56,052 nucleotides of DNA, taken from assembly GCA_001940995.1 (NCBI GenBank), contig MSHC01000019.1:11930-67981 (forward strand). The letters are read 5' to 3'. This DNA comes from Ruminococcus sp. Phil15 (GTDB taxonomy: Bacteria > Bacillota > Clostridia > Oscillospirales > Ruminococcaceae). This document shows positions 1 to 8,963 of the stretch, piece after piece; position 1 is the first letter of the stretch, and every line of letters begins with the position of its first letter. A program made the translations under genes and the position numbers. Below the pieces are notes generated by a model. It saw only the letters and a program-made list of their open reading frames with translations, was not told the origin of the DNA and did no database searches.

Positions 1-335
1 TTCAAAATGATTTTTGCCGAGATAAGATTCTTGATTTGGGGCAAACCCAATTTGTAAAACCGCAATAGAAAAATTGACCTTGTAGAGTAATATCTGCAAG
101 GTCTTTTTTTACGCCAAAAGCCTTGCAAATACTGCGTTTTTGTTAATAAAACTGGAATTTTATTGGCACTTGCTAAAATGCAAAACTAAAATTTCAGTGC
201 CTCAAAAAATGATACTGAGGCTTGCCAAATAACACTGAAGATTTCTTGGGATATTCCGATAAACTACGATAACTGTCTTTTTGCGTCTGCTAACTATTGA
301 TTATTTCAACCAATTAAGACGAGAAATTTTTTCAT
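1..335. other. Intergenic region with upstream-gene terminator
   Basis: No coding sequence is supported here. The only clear element is a plus-strand hairpin terminator at 76-110, so an upstream plus-strand gene probably ends just before the window. The rest, up to the AraC stop codon, is AT-rich with no recognisable signal. Confidence 0.6.
76..110 (+). terminator. Rho-independent terminator
   Basis: GACCTTG at 76-82 pairs with CAAGGTC at 97-103 and is followed directly by seven T residues. This is a standard intrinsic terminator reading rightwards, for a gene that lies outside the window. Confidence 0.85.
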
Positions 336-1076
336 CTACTTCTCCCCGAAATGGTTTGCGAAGAACCTGTTGCGGTATTCCTTCGGCGTAAAGCCAGTCT
401 GCTCCTTGAACACACGAATGAAGTGGCTCTGGGAGGAAAACGAGAGATAGTTGCCGATTTCCGACGGCAGAATGTCAGAGTGTAAGAGCATATTCTCCGC
501 CGCTCTTATTTTCATATTTTTGACGTAGCTCACAATCGTCCTGCCGGTTTCCTTTTTGAACAGCCTGCAAAGATAGGTCTTTGTGAGGTTTAAGTATTCC
601 GCTAAATCGTCGAGCAGGATTTTGTCGTGCAGGTGCTTTTCAATATAGTCGATTGCAAGTATAATAGGCTTTGAGAACACCTTTTCTTTCGGCAGACGCT
701 TCATTCGCCTGGTGTAGTCGAACACAAGCGTGCGGTGAAGCTCCGTTATCTCAGCTTCCGTGTGCAATGCATCAAGCTGTTTTATGTAAATGTCGCTGAG
801 GGTGTAGGCACGCTCGCTCGGCAGTCCGCCCTCGATGCAGAACCTCGTTATAAGCGCAATAGTGATAGTAAGGTGATACTGCATATTCCGCACGGGATCG
901 TCGGACAAAACACCTAAATTCTCATTTTTAAGCGGCAGCATAATCTCCCCGACCGCCTTTTCGTCGCCGCTTTTCACAGCGTCAAAAAATGCCAGTTCAC
1001 GGTTGTAGGATAAATGTGAAATTCCATGCTCCCTGTTATGAAAAATCTTTTCGGACAGCGCCTTGTCCTGTGCCAT
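336..1076 (-). CDS. AraC family transcriptional regulator
   Basis: A 246-residue DNA-binding regulator. The C-terminal ~100 residues form the double helix-turn-helix of AraC/XylS proteins: an IDYIEKHLHDKILLDDLAEYL-type first half, then LCRLFKKETG and the family signature ending in FKEQTGFTPKEYRNRF. The N-terminal half is not a recognisable sugar-binding cupin and resembles the all-helical sensor part of other Clostridia AraC proteins. The start codon has a GGGAGG ribosome site. It is divergent from the GH16 gene across 197 bp that hold three tandem CAATATTG-like repeats, so it is a good candidate activator of the GH16-GH5 pair. The inducing signal cannot be read from sequence. Confidence 0.9.
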   Translation of the reverse strand: MAQDKALSEKIFHNREHGISHLSYNRELAFFDAVKSGDEKAVGEIMLPLKNENLGVLSDDPVRNMQYHLTITIALITRFCIEGGLPSERAYTLSDIYIKQLDALHTEAEITELHRTLVFDYTRRMKRLPKEKVFSKPIILAIDYIEKHLHDKILLDDLAEYLNLTKTYLCRLFKKETGRTIVSYVKNMKIRAAENMLLHSDILPSEIGNYLSFSSQSHFIRVFKEQTGFTPKEYRNRFFANHFGEK

Positions 1077-1169
1077 AATACCGCCTCCCTGCGTTTAAGT
1101 ATATCACACATTTTCATTAATGAAAATATATTGCACGCAAATTCTCAAAATGTCACAATTCTCACAGGT

Positions 1170-1206
1170 CAATATTGTGCAATATTGAGCAATACTATGG
1201 TATAAA
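1170..1206 (+). promoter_or_regulatory. Candidate activator repeats and extended -10 promoter for GH16
   Basis: CAATATTG occurs at 1170-1177 and 1180-1187, with a degenerate third copy from 1190, all spaced by 10 bp (one helical turn). Immediately downstream, TGGTATAAA gives an extended -10 element (TATAAA at 1201-1206) without a good -35 box. That arrangement fits an activator-dependent promoter, with the divergent AraC protein as the obvious candidate. The link to AraC is inference. Confidence 0.5.
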
Positions 1207-1273
1207 GCATTGCGCCGATGTGCTAATATTTAGATAAAGAAAACAAAATAATTTTATCGGGAGGAAAATTTTT

Positions 1274-3673
1274 ATGAAATTATATGCAAAGCTCGCAGTT
1301 TTAACTGCATTTGCGACAGCTCTTACAGCCTTTACCGCCTGCTCGTCGGACGACAGCAGCTCAAAGGCAGACGGCAAGGGCGACAGCTCCGTTTCTTCGT
1401 CGATGGACGACAGCAAGCAGGACGGCGATAACACACAGGGCGGCGACCTTAATATGGACGGCTACGAACTTGTGTGGGAGGACAACTTCGACGGCGATAA
1501 GCTTAACCGTGATGACTGGAATGTGGAGCTTCACGAGCCGGGCTGGGTAAATGCCGAGTGGCAGGAATACGTTGACTCGGAGGATAACATCTTCATCGAG
1601 GACGGAAAGCTTGTTATCCGACCCATCAAGACAACCGACGCAGACGGCAATGACTACTACACCTCAGGACGTGTGAGCACGCAGAACAAGCAGGACTTCA
1701 CCTACGGCGTGTTTGAGGCAAGACTTAAAGTTCCTGAGGGAACAGGCTATCTTCCTGCATTCTGGCTTATGGCAACAGACGAGAACGTCTACGGTCAGTG
1801 GCCTAGATGCGGAGAAATAGATATTATGGAGGTTCACGGAAGCGAGCCTACGACAACCTACGCAACGCTCCATTACGGAAATCCGCACGCTCAGAGCCAA
1901 GGCTCAAAGAAGCTTGACAGTGGCTCTTTTGCAGACGAATTTCATACCTTTACAGTAGAGTGGAATCCGGGCAAGATAAATTGGTTCGTTGACGGATATC
2001 TCGTGCATACCGAGAATGACTGGTATTCCGCAACAGAGGGTCAGGGCGAGCTTACATATCCTGCGCCGTTTGACCAGCCGTTCTATATGATTTTAAATCT
2101 TGCAGTCGGCGGAAGCTGGGTAGGTTATCCTGACGAAACAACCGATTTTGAAAACGCAAGGTACGAAATCGACTATGTAAAAGTGTACCAGAAGGACAGC
2201 TACAACGAGGACGTTAAGAAGCCTGAAAAGGAAGTTACATTCAGAGAGCCTGACGAAAACGGAAACTTTATCGTCAACGGCGATTTCTCGGTAGCAGAGG
2301 ATCTGTCCGATGATGAAAACTGGATGTATCACGAAGAACAGGGCGGCAAGGCTGAATTATCTATTAAGGATAATCAGATCGACGTAATCGTTGCTACAAC
2401 AGGTAACGTTGATTATTCCGTACAGCTTGTACAGCCAATGCTCCCTATGAGAAAGGGTAATATCTACGAGGTTTCCTTTGACGCATATTCAAGCGGCGAG
2501 AGGACAATGCTTGTCGGCGTTTCTGCTCCTGACCTCAACTTCATCAGATATATGAACGATACTCTTTGCGAGCTGACAACTGAAAAGCAGACCTATAAAT
2601 ACCAATTCACAATGGCAATGGACGACGACCCAAATGGCAGACTTGAGTTCAATATGGGCAAGGTCATCACAACCGAGGACATCTTTATCTCAAACGTTTC
2701 CGTAAAGGTTGTCGGAGTAGACGAAACACTTGTCGGCGACGACTCTAAAACAGTTTTGGCAGACGGCAACTACATCTACAACGGTAAGTTCCAGGAGGGT
2801 GAAAAGCATATAGGCTTCTGGGATATCACAAACGACTGCGGCGCAGAATACTCCGTAACGGATTTTGCAGACAGCAGAAAGCTCAGCGTTTCAGGCAACG
2901 GTATAACAGCAGATAAGCCGTTTATCATCTCTCAGTCGGATCTGGCACTTGGCGAGGGCGCTTATGTATTCTCCGCCGATATCGAAGGAGAAGCAGGCAA
3001 GACCGTAAATGTTTCAGTCGGCGACGAAAGCTTTGACATAACGTTAGAGGACGGCAAAAAGACCTATACCCATAAGCTTTCGCTTACGGCAGACACGTCA
3101 AAGACATTCGCAGTGAAGTTCTCGGATGCAGGCAGCTATAAGATTGACAACGTATCTCTTACAGAGGACAGCCTCCTCAAAAACGGCAGCTTCAACGCAG
3201 GCTTAGCAGGTTTTGAACCATACGCCTATACGGCAAGCGACGTAAGCTGGGTTGTAGACAGCCTCACAGAAGATAACGCTATCGACTTCACAATCAATAA
3301 TTCAGGACCGGAGGCTTGGCACATTCAGCTCAAGCAGAACGGCATACGCCTTGAAAACGGTCAGTCGTACAGACTCTCGTTTGACGCAAAATCAAGCGTT
3401 GACAGAAAGATAATGTTCGCAATTCAGCGTGACGGCAGTAAGCATAACGACGACTGGACGCCGTATTCAGGAGAGGAAATCGTTGATCTCACAGGCGAAT
3501 ATCAGCATTTTGAACTTGAATTTACAATGGAACAGCCTACCGACTCTGAGTGCGTGTTCAGTTTGTCAATGGGCGCAGTAGGCGGAATAAGAGTATCAAA
3601 TCAGCACAGGATATGTATAGACAACATCACGTTGGAAACGATAGACTCTGTAACTGCTGATACAGCGGAATAA
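1274..3673 (+). CDS. Lipoprotein GH16 endo-beta-glucanase with C-terminal carbohydrate-binding modules
   Basis: A 799-residue surface enzyme expected to cut beta-1,3 or beta-1,3-1,4 glucans. A lipoprotein signal peptide ends in a TAFTAC lipobox and is followed by an Asp/Ser-rich linker (residues ~25-60). The GH16 domain covers ~65-310 and contains the catalytic EIDIME motif with E181, D183 and E186, plus conserved WPRCGEIDIMEVHG context and the DYVKVYQ end strand. Residues ~330-800 hold three consecutive jelly-roll modules, each opening with an NGDFS/NGKF/NGSF-like motif, resembling CBM4/9-type modules. The start follows GGGAGG. The GH5 gene begins 24 bp downstream, so the two are probably cotranscribed. 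Lichenase versus laminarinase specificity cannot be decided here. Confidence 0.93.
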   Translation: MKLYAKLAVLTAFATALTAFTACSSDDSSSKADGKGDSSVSSSMDDSKQDGDNTQGGDLNMDGYELVWEDNFDGDKLNRDDWNVELHEPGWVNAEWQEYVDSEDNIFIEDGKLVIRPIKTTDADGNDYYTSGRVSTQNKQDFTYGVFEARLKVPEGTGYLPAFWLMATDENVYGQWPRCGEIDIMEVHGSEPTTTYATLHYGNPHAQSQGSKKLDSGSFADEFHTFTVEWNPGKINWFVDGYLVHTENDWYSATEGQGELTYPAPFDQPFYMILNLAVGGSWVGYPDETTDFENARYEIDYVKVYQKDSYNEDVKKPEKEVTFREPDENGNFIVNGDFSVAEDLSDDENWMYHEEQGGKAELSIKDNQIDVIVATTGNVDYSVQLVQPMLPMRKGNIYEVSFDAYSSGERTMLVGVSAPDLNFIRYMNDTLCELTTEKQTYKYQFTMAMDDDPNGRLEFNMGKVITTEDIFISNVSVKVVGVDETLVGDDSKTVLADGNYIYNGKFQEGEKHIGFWDITNDCGAEYSVTDFADSRKLSVSGNGITADKPFIISQSDLALGEGAYVFSADIEGEAGKTVNVSVGDESFDITLEDGKKTYTHKLSLTADTSKTFAVKFSDAGSYKIDNVSLTEDSLLKNGSFNAGLAGFEPYAYTASDVSWVVDSLTEDNAIDFTINNSGPEAWHIQLKQNGIRLENGQSYRLSFDAKSSVDRKIMFAIQRDGSKHNDDWTPYSGEEIVDLTGEYQHFELEFTMEQPTDSECVFSLSMGAVGGIRVSNQHRICIDNITLETIDSVTADTAE

Positions 3674-3697
3674 TATTACACGAAAGGAACTTAGAGC

Positions 3698-4729
3698 ATG
3701 AGAGCATTTGAAGGCTTTGAAAAGGGCGTAAACCTCGGTGGCTGGGTTTCACAGTGCGGAGAGGAAAATTACACAAAGGAGCATTTTGACTCCTTTATAA
3801 CCGAAAAGGATATACAGCGTATTGCGTCGTGGGGACTTGACCATGTAAGGCTTCCGATTGATTTCCACCTTTTCCAGAACGATGATAAGAGCTTTATCGA
3901 ATCGGGCTTTGGCTATATAGACAAGTGCCTTGAGTGGTGCGATGTATACGGACTTAACACGGTTCTCGACCTCCACAAGACCATGGGCTTTATCTTTGAC
4001 GACAGCAGCTATTGCGCATTCTTTGAGGACGAAAGCCTCCAGGACAATTTTGTAGCCGTTTGGGAAGAACTGACAAGACGTTATGCGAAATACTCTGACA
4101 GAGTCGCATTTGAACTGCTGAACGAGATTACAATGCCTTGGATGGCTCAGAAATGGAATGAGATTGCAAAGCGGACGATAAAGGCGATTCGTGAGATAAA
4201 CAAGGATATCCGAATTATCATCGGCGGCATATATAACAGCAGTATCGAGGGCTTGAAGCTTCTTGACGCCCCTTATGACGAGAACATCGTGTTCACGTTC
4301 CATTGCTACAGTCCGCTTGTTTTCACGCATCAGTCCGCATACTGGGTGGATAATATGCCACGGGATTACAAGACCGACTACAAAATTCCCGTTAACGAAA
4401 TGGCTAAGAAATCCTACGGCTTTTTCGGAGAGGACTACGCCCACGATTTCTATGACAGCGACGAGCCTATGAACGAAAGGTTCTTTGAAAGGCTTTTTGA
4501 ACAGGCTGTCGAAATTGCCGAGAAGCATAACGTGCCGCTCTATTGCGGCGAGTACGGCGTTATCGACAAGGCAGACCCTGAGCAGACGGTAAAGTGGTTT
4601 GAGGATATAAACTCCGCACTCAAAAGCTCAGGCATAGCAAGAGCCTGCTGGACCTACAAGGAAAAGGACTTCGGACTTGTAGATAAGCATTATGCGCCGG
4701 TTTTAAATAAGCTTATAAGACTTCTTTGA
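3698..4729 (+). CDS. GH5 family endo-beta-glucanase (intracellular form)
   Basis: A 343-residue (beta/alpha)8 glycoside hydrolase of the cellulase family. It opens with GVNLGGWVS, has HVRLPID on an early strand, the acid/base glutamate in FELLNE (E143) and the nucleophile in YCGEYGV (E285). It has no signal peptide or binding module, so it is predicted to act in the cytoplasm, unlike the exported GH16 enzyme upstream. It may cleave imported gluco-oligosaccharides. An AAAGGAAC ribosome site precedes the ATG, and a bidirectional terminator follows. Substrate (cello-, laminari- or mixed-linkage oligosaccharides) is inferred from the neighbour only. Confidence 0.9.
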   Translation: MRAFEGFEKGVNLGGWVSQCGEENYTKEHFDSFITEKDIQRIASWGLDHVRLPIDFHLFQNDDKSFIESGFGYIDKCLEWCDVYGLNTVLDLHKTMGFIFDDSSYCAFFEDESLQDNFVAVWEELTRRYAKYSDRVAFELLNEITMPWMAQKWNEIAKRTIKAIREINKDIRIIIGGIYNSSIEGLKLLDAPYDENIVFTFHCYSPLVFTHQSAYWVDNMPRDYKTDYKIPVNEMAKKSYGFFGEDYAHDFYDSDEPMNERFFERLFEQAVEIAEKHNVPLYCGEYGVIDKADPEQTVKWFEDINSALKSSGIARACWTYKEKDFGLVDKHYAPVLNKLIRLL

Positions 4730-4736
4730 TACACAG

Positions 4737-4777
4737 AAAAAACTGCACTTCCCGTAAAAAGGATAGTGCAGTTTTTT
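4737..4777. terminator. Bidirectional terminator between GH5 and nspC
   Basis: AAAAAACTGCACT at 4737-4749 pairs with AGTGCAGTTTTTT at 4765-4777. The A and T tracts on both sides let it end the plus-strand GH5 transcript and the minus-strand polyamine operon. Confidence 0.85.
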
Positions 4778-4787
4778 GTTGGTGTCC

Positions 4788-5963
4788 TTATTTTGTGCCC
4801 AGCCGATACTTGAAATCCTCGTAGCCAAATGCCGCAAGTGGCAGTATTCCACCGCTTTCGCAAGCCTTGTAAATTGTCGGCAGCGGCATACCGTTAAAGG
4901 TGTTGTTCTTGCAGGTCGAGTATATCGCCATATCCCCGAAAATCAGCCTGTCGCCGATGTTCAGTTCTCTTTCAAAGCAGTATTCTCCCACAACATCTCC
5001 CGCAAGGCAGGTCGGACCTGCTAGAATATACTGGTGCTGTGACTTTTCAACGCTTCCCAAAAGAGGCGGTCGGTATGGCATCTCTATTACGTCGGGAGTG
5101 TGGCAGGCAGGAGACATATCAAGTATCGCAATCCTGTTTTTGCCGTTCTTCACAATATCCAGAACCTCCGTTACAAGATACCCGGCATTAAGCGCAACAG
5201 CCTCGCCCGGCTCTAAATAAATTTGGAGCGAGTATTTGTCACGCATTTTTTCAATCAGCCTGCAAAGCAGATCTATATCGTAGTCATCTCTTGTGATGTG
5301 ATGACCGCCGCCCATATTAAGCCATTTTACCCTTTTTAGGTACGGCGAGAATTTCTCCTCAACGGCTTCCAGCGTTTTTTCGAGTGCGTCGGAATTTTGC
5401 TCGCAGAGCGTGTGAAAATGCAGACCGTCCAGCATATCCGTAAGCCCCCCGTCCATAAGCTCGTCCCATTGTTCTCTTGTCGTGCCGAGTCTGCTCGTAG
5501 GGGAGCATGGGTCATAGATTTCATGACCCTCCTGCGTCGAACACTCAGGATTTATCCTGAGTCCTACCTGCCTGCCGTGCGCCTTTGCAGCAGCGCCGAA
5601 CTTTTTAAGCTGGGTCGGACTGTTGAAAACAATGTGTCCGGCGTATGAGAGAAGCTCCTCAAATTCGTCCTCCCTGTATGCCGCACAGAAAACGTGGCAT
5701 TCTTTGTCTTTCATCATCTCACAGCCAAGCCTTGCCTCGTAAAGACCGCTCGCCTCTGTTCCTGAAAGATACTCGGACAGCAGGGGATAGAAGTCGTAGT
5801 TTGAAAACGCCTTCTGCGCAAGCAAAATCCTGCACCCCGTCCTGTCCTGCACGGATTTTAGGACCTTGCAGTTTTCTCTTAGCTTTTTCTCGTCTATAAC
5901 ATAGCAGGGCGTGCGTATGTCGGCGGTCAGCAGCCTTGTCATAATGTCCGTTTCGTTATTCAT
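4788..5963 (-). CDS. nspC: Carboxynorspermidine/carboxyspermidine decarboxylase
   Basis: A 391-residue PLP-dependent decarboxylase of the alanine-racemase/ornithine-decarboxylase fold. It removes the carboxyl group from carboxyspermidine (or carboxynorspermidine), the last step of the SAM-independent polyamine route. PCYVIDEKKL begins the barrel, the PLP lysine is K51 in LLAQKAFSNY, GGGHH and PGEAV supply phosphate-binding loops, and CLAGD contributes the second active site. Length matches the NspC family. It is last in the operon, three bases after the dehydrogenase stop codon, and has a weak ribosome site that suggests translational coupling. Spermidine is the likely product because putrescine is made upstream. 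Confidence 0.93.
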   Translation of the reverse strand: MNNETDIMTRLLTADIRTPCYVIDEKKLRENCKVLKSVQDRTGCRILLAQKAFSNYDFYPLLSEYLSGTEASGLYEARLGCEMMKDKECHVFCAAYREDEFEELLSYAGHIVFNSPTQLKKFGAAAKAHGRQVGLRINPECSTQEGHEIYDPCSPTSRLGTTREQWDELMDGGLTDMLDGLHFHTLCEQNSDALEKTLEAVEEKFSPYLKRVKWLNMGGGHHITRDDYDIDLLCRLIEKMRDKYSLQIYLEPGEAVALNAGYLVTEVLDIVKNGKNRIAILDMSPACHTPDVIEMPYRPPLLGSVEKSQHQYILAGPTCLAGDVVGEYCFERELNIGDRLIFGDMAIYSTCKNNTFNGMPLPTIYKACESGGILPLAAFGYEDFKYRLGTK

Positions 5964-5966
5964 AGC

Positions 5967-7226
5967 TTAGTCAACCAGAACAGGTGAGAAGCTCTCCCTG
6001 TGCGGAAGTCCGTACTTTCCGAGCGCCTCGATATACGGGTCGGGGTCGAACTCCTCAACCGTGTATACTCCCGCTTTGTTCCATTTTCCCGTAAGAAGCA
6101 TAAGCGCTCCGCACATTGCAGGTACTCCCGTTGTGTACGAAATTGCCTGCGATTCAACCTCTTTGTAGCATTCCTCGTGGTCGCAGACGTTGTATATGTA
6201 GTAAGACTTAGGCTTTCCGTCCTTTGTGCCTGTAAAAATACAGCCGATGTTTGTCTTGCCCTTTGTTCTTGGACCAAGCGATGCCGGGTCGGGAAGAAGC
6301 GCCTTTAAAAACTGAATGGGAACTATCTCTCTGCCCTCGTACATAATAGGCGCAGTTGACAGCATTCCTACGTTCTGCAAGCAGTTCATGTGAGTAAGAT
6401 AGCTCTGCCCGAATGTCATAAAGAAGCGTATCTTTTTTACGTTAGGTATATTTTTGGCAAGCGACTCTATCTCCTCGTGGTGAAGAAGATACATATCCTT
6501 GTCGCCCACGCCGTCAAAGCAGTATTCCCTCTTTATGCTCATAGCAGGTATCTCGACCCACTTGCCGTTTTCCCAGTAGCTTCCCGGTGCGGAAACCTCA
6601 CGCAGATTGATTTCCGGGTTGAAGTTTGTCGCAAAGGGATATCCGTGGTCGCCGCCGTTGCAGTCCAGAATGTCGATAGTGTCGATAGTATCGAACTGAT
6701 GTTTTAAGGCATAAGCGCAGTAAGCCTGAGTAACGCCGGGGTCAAAGCCCGAACCCAAAAGCGCAGTAAGCCCCGCATTTTCAAATCTCTCCTTGTACGC
6801 CCACTGCCATGAGTAGTCGAAGTATGCCGAAAAGCCCTCCTTCTTGCATCTCTCATCGTAGATTTTTCTCCACTCAGGGTCGTCAATGTCCTCAGGCTCG
6901 TAGTTTGCTGTGTCCATATAGTTGACCTTGCAGTGAAGACAGGCGTCCATAATAGTCAAATCCTGGTATGGAAGCGCAATATTCATAACAAGCTCAGGCT
7001 TGTAGCTTTCGATAAGCGCAATCACCTCGTCAACATTATCTGCGTCAACTCTTGCGGTTGTGATATTAGTATCGGTCGTTGGCGCTAGCTTTTTTGCAAG
7101 CTCGTCACACTTCGATTTTGTGCGGCTTGCGATGCATATTTCGCTGAAAACCTCGCTTACCTGACAGCATTTTCTTATCGCAACGGAGGCAACTCCGCCG
7201 CAGCCTATAATTAAAACTCTGCTCAT
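5967..7226 (-). CDS. Carboxyspermidine dehydrogenase (saccharopine dehydrogenase family)
   Basis: A 419-residue NAD(P)H-dependent enzyme. It is predicted to join putrescine (or diaminopropane) to aspartate semialdehyde, giving carboxyspermidine for NspC. The N-terminus MSRVLIIGCGGVASVA is a Rossmann dinucleotide site, followed by a CIASRT strand and the saccharopine-dehydrogenase core with GFDPGVTQAYCAYAL. Position directly upstream of nspC distinguishes it from lysine-pathway saccharopine dehydrogenases. GGGAG lies ahead of the ATG, and the gene begins two bases after speB ends. Choice of norspermidine or spermidine as product is inferred from the putrescine-forming genes in the same operon. 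Confidence 0.92.
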   Translation of the reverse strand: MSRVLIIGCGGVASVAIRKCCQVSEVFSEICIASRTKSKCDELAKKLAPTTDTNITTARVDADNVDEVIALIESYKPELVMNIALPYQDLTIMDACLHCKVNYMDTANYEPEDIDDPEWRKIYDERCKKEGFSAYFDYSWQWAYKERFENAGLTALLGSGFDPGVTQAYCAYALKHQFDTIDTIDILDCNGGDHGYPFATNFNPEINLREVSAPGSYWENGKWVEIPAMSIKREYCFDGVGDKDMYLLHHEEIESLAKNIPNVKKIRFFMTFGQSYLTHMNCLQNVGMLSTAPIMYEGREIVPIQFLKALLPDPASLGPRTKGKTNIGCIFTGTKDGKPKSYYIYNVCDHEECYKEVESQAISYTTGVPAMCGALMLLTGKWNKAGVYTVEEFDPDPYIEALGKYGLPHRESFSPVLVD

Positions 7227-7228
7227 TT

Positions 7229-8095
7229 TTATTCTCCCTTTCTGTTTTTAAGTATCGCCAAAATAAGCTCACGCATTATCTTGCACGCAATCGCCGTGCT
7301 TGCTCCGCTTGGGTCAAGCATAGGCGCAAGCTCGTTTATGTCACAGCCCACAACGTTATTTTTTGCAACCAGCTCTATCGCAGACAGCAGCGAAGCAAAG
7401 TCTGTTCCGCCTGCTTCAGGAGTGCCTGTGCCGCAGAAAAACGCAGGGTCAAGACAGTCTAAATCTATCGTGAAATATATCGGCGCATCGCCGATTTTCT
7501 GAAGCGTGTCGGACAGTCCGACGAAAGAAAACCTGTGCATATCAGTGTGCCTCTCCGCAAACTGAAATTCTGTCCTCTCGCCGCTTCTTATGCAGAACTG
7601 GTGAATTTTACCGTCGCCTACCAGCTCGTGACATCTCCTCATAACGCAGGCGTGGCTGAGCTTAGCGCCAAGGTAATCGTCCCTCAGGTCAGCGTGTGCG
7701 TCAAAGTGAATTATGTGCAGGCCATTGTATTTTTTCGATACCGCCCTCACCGCACCCAGCGTAACGAGATGCTCGCCGCCGACAAGAATAGGAAGCTTTC
7801 CGTCGCCCAGTATCTTATCTGCCCTTTTCTCAATGTCCGAAAGGGCTGACTCCGCAGATCCGAAGCAAAGCTCCAGATCTCCGCTGTCAAAAATCCTGTA
7901 GTCGGACAAATCCTCGTCCTGATACGGGCTGTATGTTTCGATCCCGAAGCTCTCGTGCCTTATTGCAGACGAACCGAAGCGTGCGCCCGGCCGAAAGCTT
8001 GTTGTGCTGTCAAAAGGTGCGCCGTATATGACAGCCTGCGCCTCGCCGTATCCGCTGTCGCAGCCGATAAAGCTCTCGATGTTCTGTTTCAGCAT
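7229..8095 (-). CDS. speB: Agmatinase (ureohydrolase family)
   Basis: A 288-residue ureohydrolase that should split agmatine into putrescine and urea. The binuclear manganese ligands are visible in HFDAHADLRDDY and IDLDCLDPAF, and the substrate loop is GTGTPEAGG. Length is normal for bacterial agmatinases. Its ATG overlaps the speE stop codon (TAATG), indicating coupling. With a SpeA-type decarboxylase at the head of the operon, agmatinase is a better call than arginase or formimidoylglutamase. Confidence 0.92.
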   Translation of the reverse strand: MLKQNIESFIGCDSGYGEAQAVIYGAPFDSTTSFRPGARFGSSAIRHESFGIETYSPYQDEDLSDYRIFDSGDLELCFGSAESALSDIEKRADKILGDGKLPILVGGEHLVTLGAVRAVSKKYNGLHIIHFDAHADLRDDYLGAKLSHACVMRRCHELVGDGKIHQFCIRSGERTEFQFAERHTDMHRFSFVGLSDTLQKIGDAPIYFTIDLDCLDPAFFCGTGTPEAGGTDFASLLSAIELVAKNNVVGCDINELAPMLDPSGASTAIACKIMRELILAILKNRKGE

Positions 8096-8949
8096 TACCC
8101 TTCAACCTCCTCAAGCATTTCTTCCAAAAATGCAGGCAGGTAAAACGCACCCTTGTGGAGTCTTGTCGTGTAGTATTTTGTTCTCAGATGAAGCTCGTTC
8201 CAGCTTTCCGTGTCTAGGTCGTCGATGGGGTGATACTTCTTGCTCGCAAATCCGAAAAGCCAGTAGCCTGCGGCATATGTCGGAATGTGCGCCTGATAGA
8301 CCCTCGAAATAGGAAAAGTGTTAGCAATACGCTTGTGGCTTCTCTGCATGGCGTCAGCGTCCTGCTTGTAAAACGGACTGCCCTGTTGGTTTACCATTAT
8401 TCCGTCATCACGAAGCGCCTTGTAGCATATTCCGTAAAATTCCTTGGTAAAAAGTCCCTCCGACGGACCGTATGGGTCGCTTGAGTCAACTATTATGAGG
8501 TCGTATTCGTTCTCCTTGTAGCGAATGAATTTCAGAGCATTTTCGTAGTGTATGAAAACTCTTTCATCGTCAAGCTGACAGGCGTTGCCCGGCAAATACT
8601 GCCTGCAGGCCTCGACCACCATCGAGTCCATTTCAACGAGGTCGATTTTCTTTATCCTCGAATATCTCGTAAGCTCTTTTACAACTCCGCCGTCGCCTGC
8701 ACCTATCACAAGAACCTTCCTGATACCCTTGTGTACCGCCATGGGAACGTGTACTATCATCTCGTTGTATATGAATGCGTCACGTTCGGTAAGCATTATG
8801 TTTCCGTCAAGCGACAGAACTCTGCCGAATTCACAGCTCTCGAAGATGTCGATTCTCTGGTAGTCGCTCTCTTTTGAGAAAAGCTGTCGGTCTATCCTCA
8901 GACTCAGCTTTACATCGGGAGTGTGCTTTTCGCTGAACCATATATCCAT
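8095..8949 (-). CDS. speE: Spermidine synthase (polyamine aminopropyltransferase)
   Basis: An aminopropyltransferase of about 284 residues using decarboxylated SAM. Motifs seen are the GAGDGGVVKEL nucleotide loop, the acidic VEMD strand and the catalytic VDSSDPYGPSEGLF segment. Two ATG codons lie six bases apart; the second (8949) sits at better spacing from AAAGGAAA and is used here, with 8955 as the alternative. No speD (SAM decarboxylase) is in the window, although this enzyme needs its product. The operon also encodes the dcSAM-independent carboxyspermidine route, so its role beside that route is unclear. Confidence 0.9.
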   Translation of the reverse strand: MDIWFSEKHTPDVKLSLRIDRQLFSKESDYQRIDIFESCEFGRVLSLDGNIMLTERDAFIYNEMIVHVPMAVHKGIRKVLVIGAGDGGVVKELTRYSRIKKIDLVEMDSMVVEACRQYLPGNACQLDDERVFIHYENALKFIRYKENEYDLIIVDSSDPYGPSEGLFTKEFYGICYKALRDDGIMVNQQGSPFYKQDADAMQRSHKRIANTFPISRVYQAHIPTYAAGYWLFGFASKKYHPIDDLDTESWNELHLRTKYYTTRLHKGAFYLPAFLEEMLEEVEG

Positions 8950-8963
8950 AACCATTTTCCTTT

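Noticed and set aside
3749-4528. 259-residue minus-strand ORF inside the GH5 gene
   Set aside because: It is the antisense of a clearly conserved GH5 enzyme, with no ribosome site or family signature.
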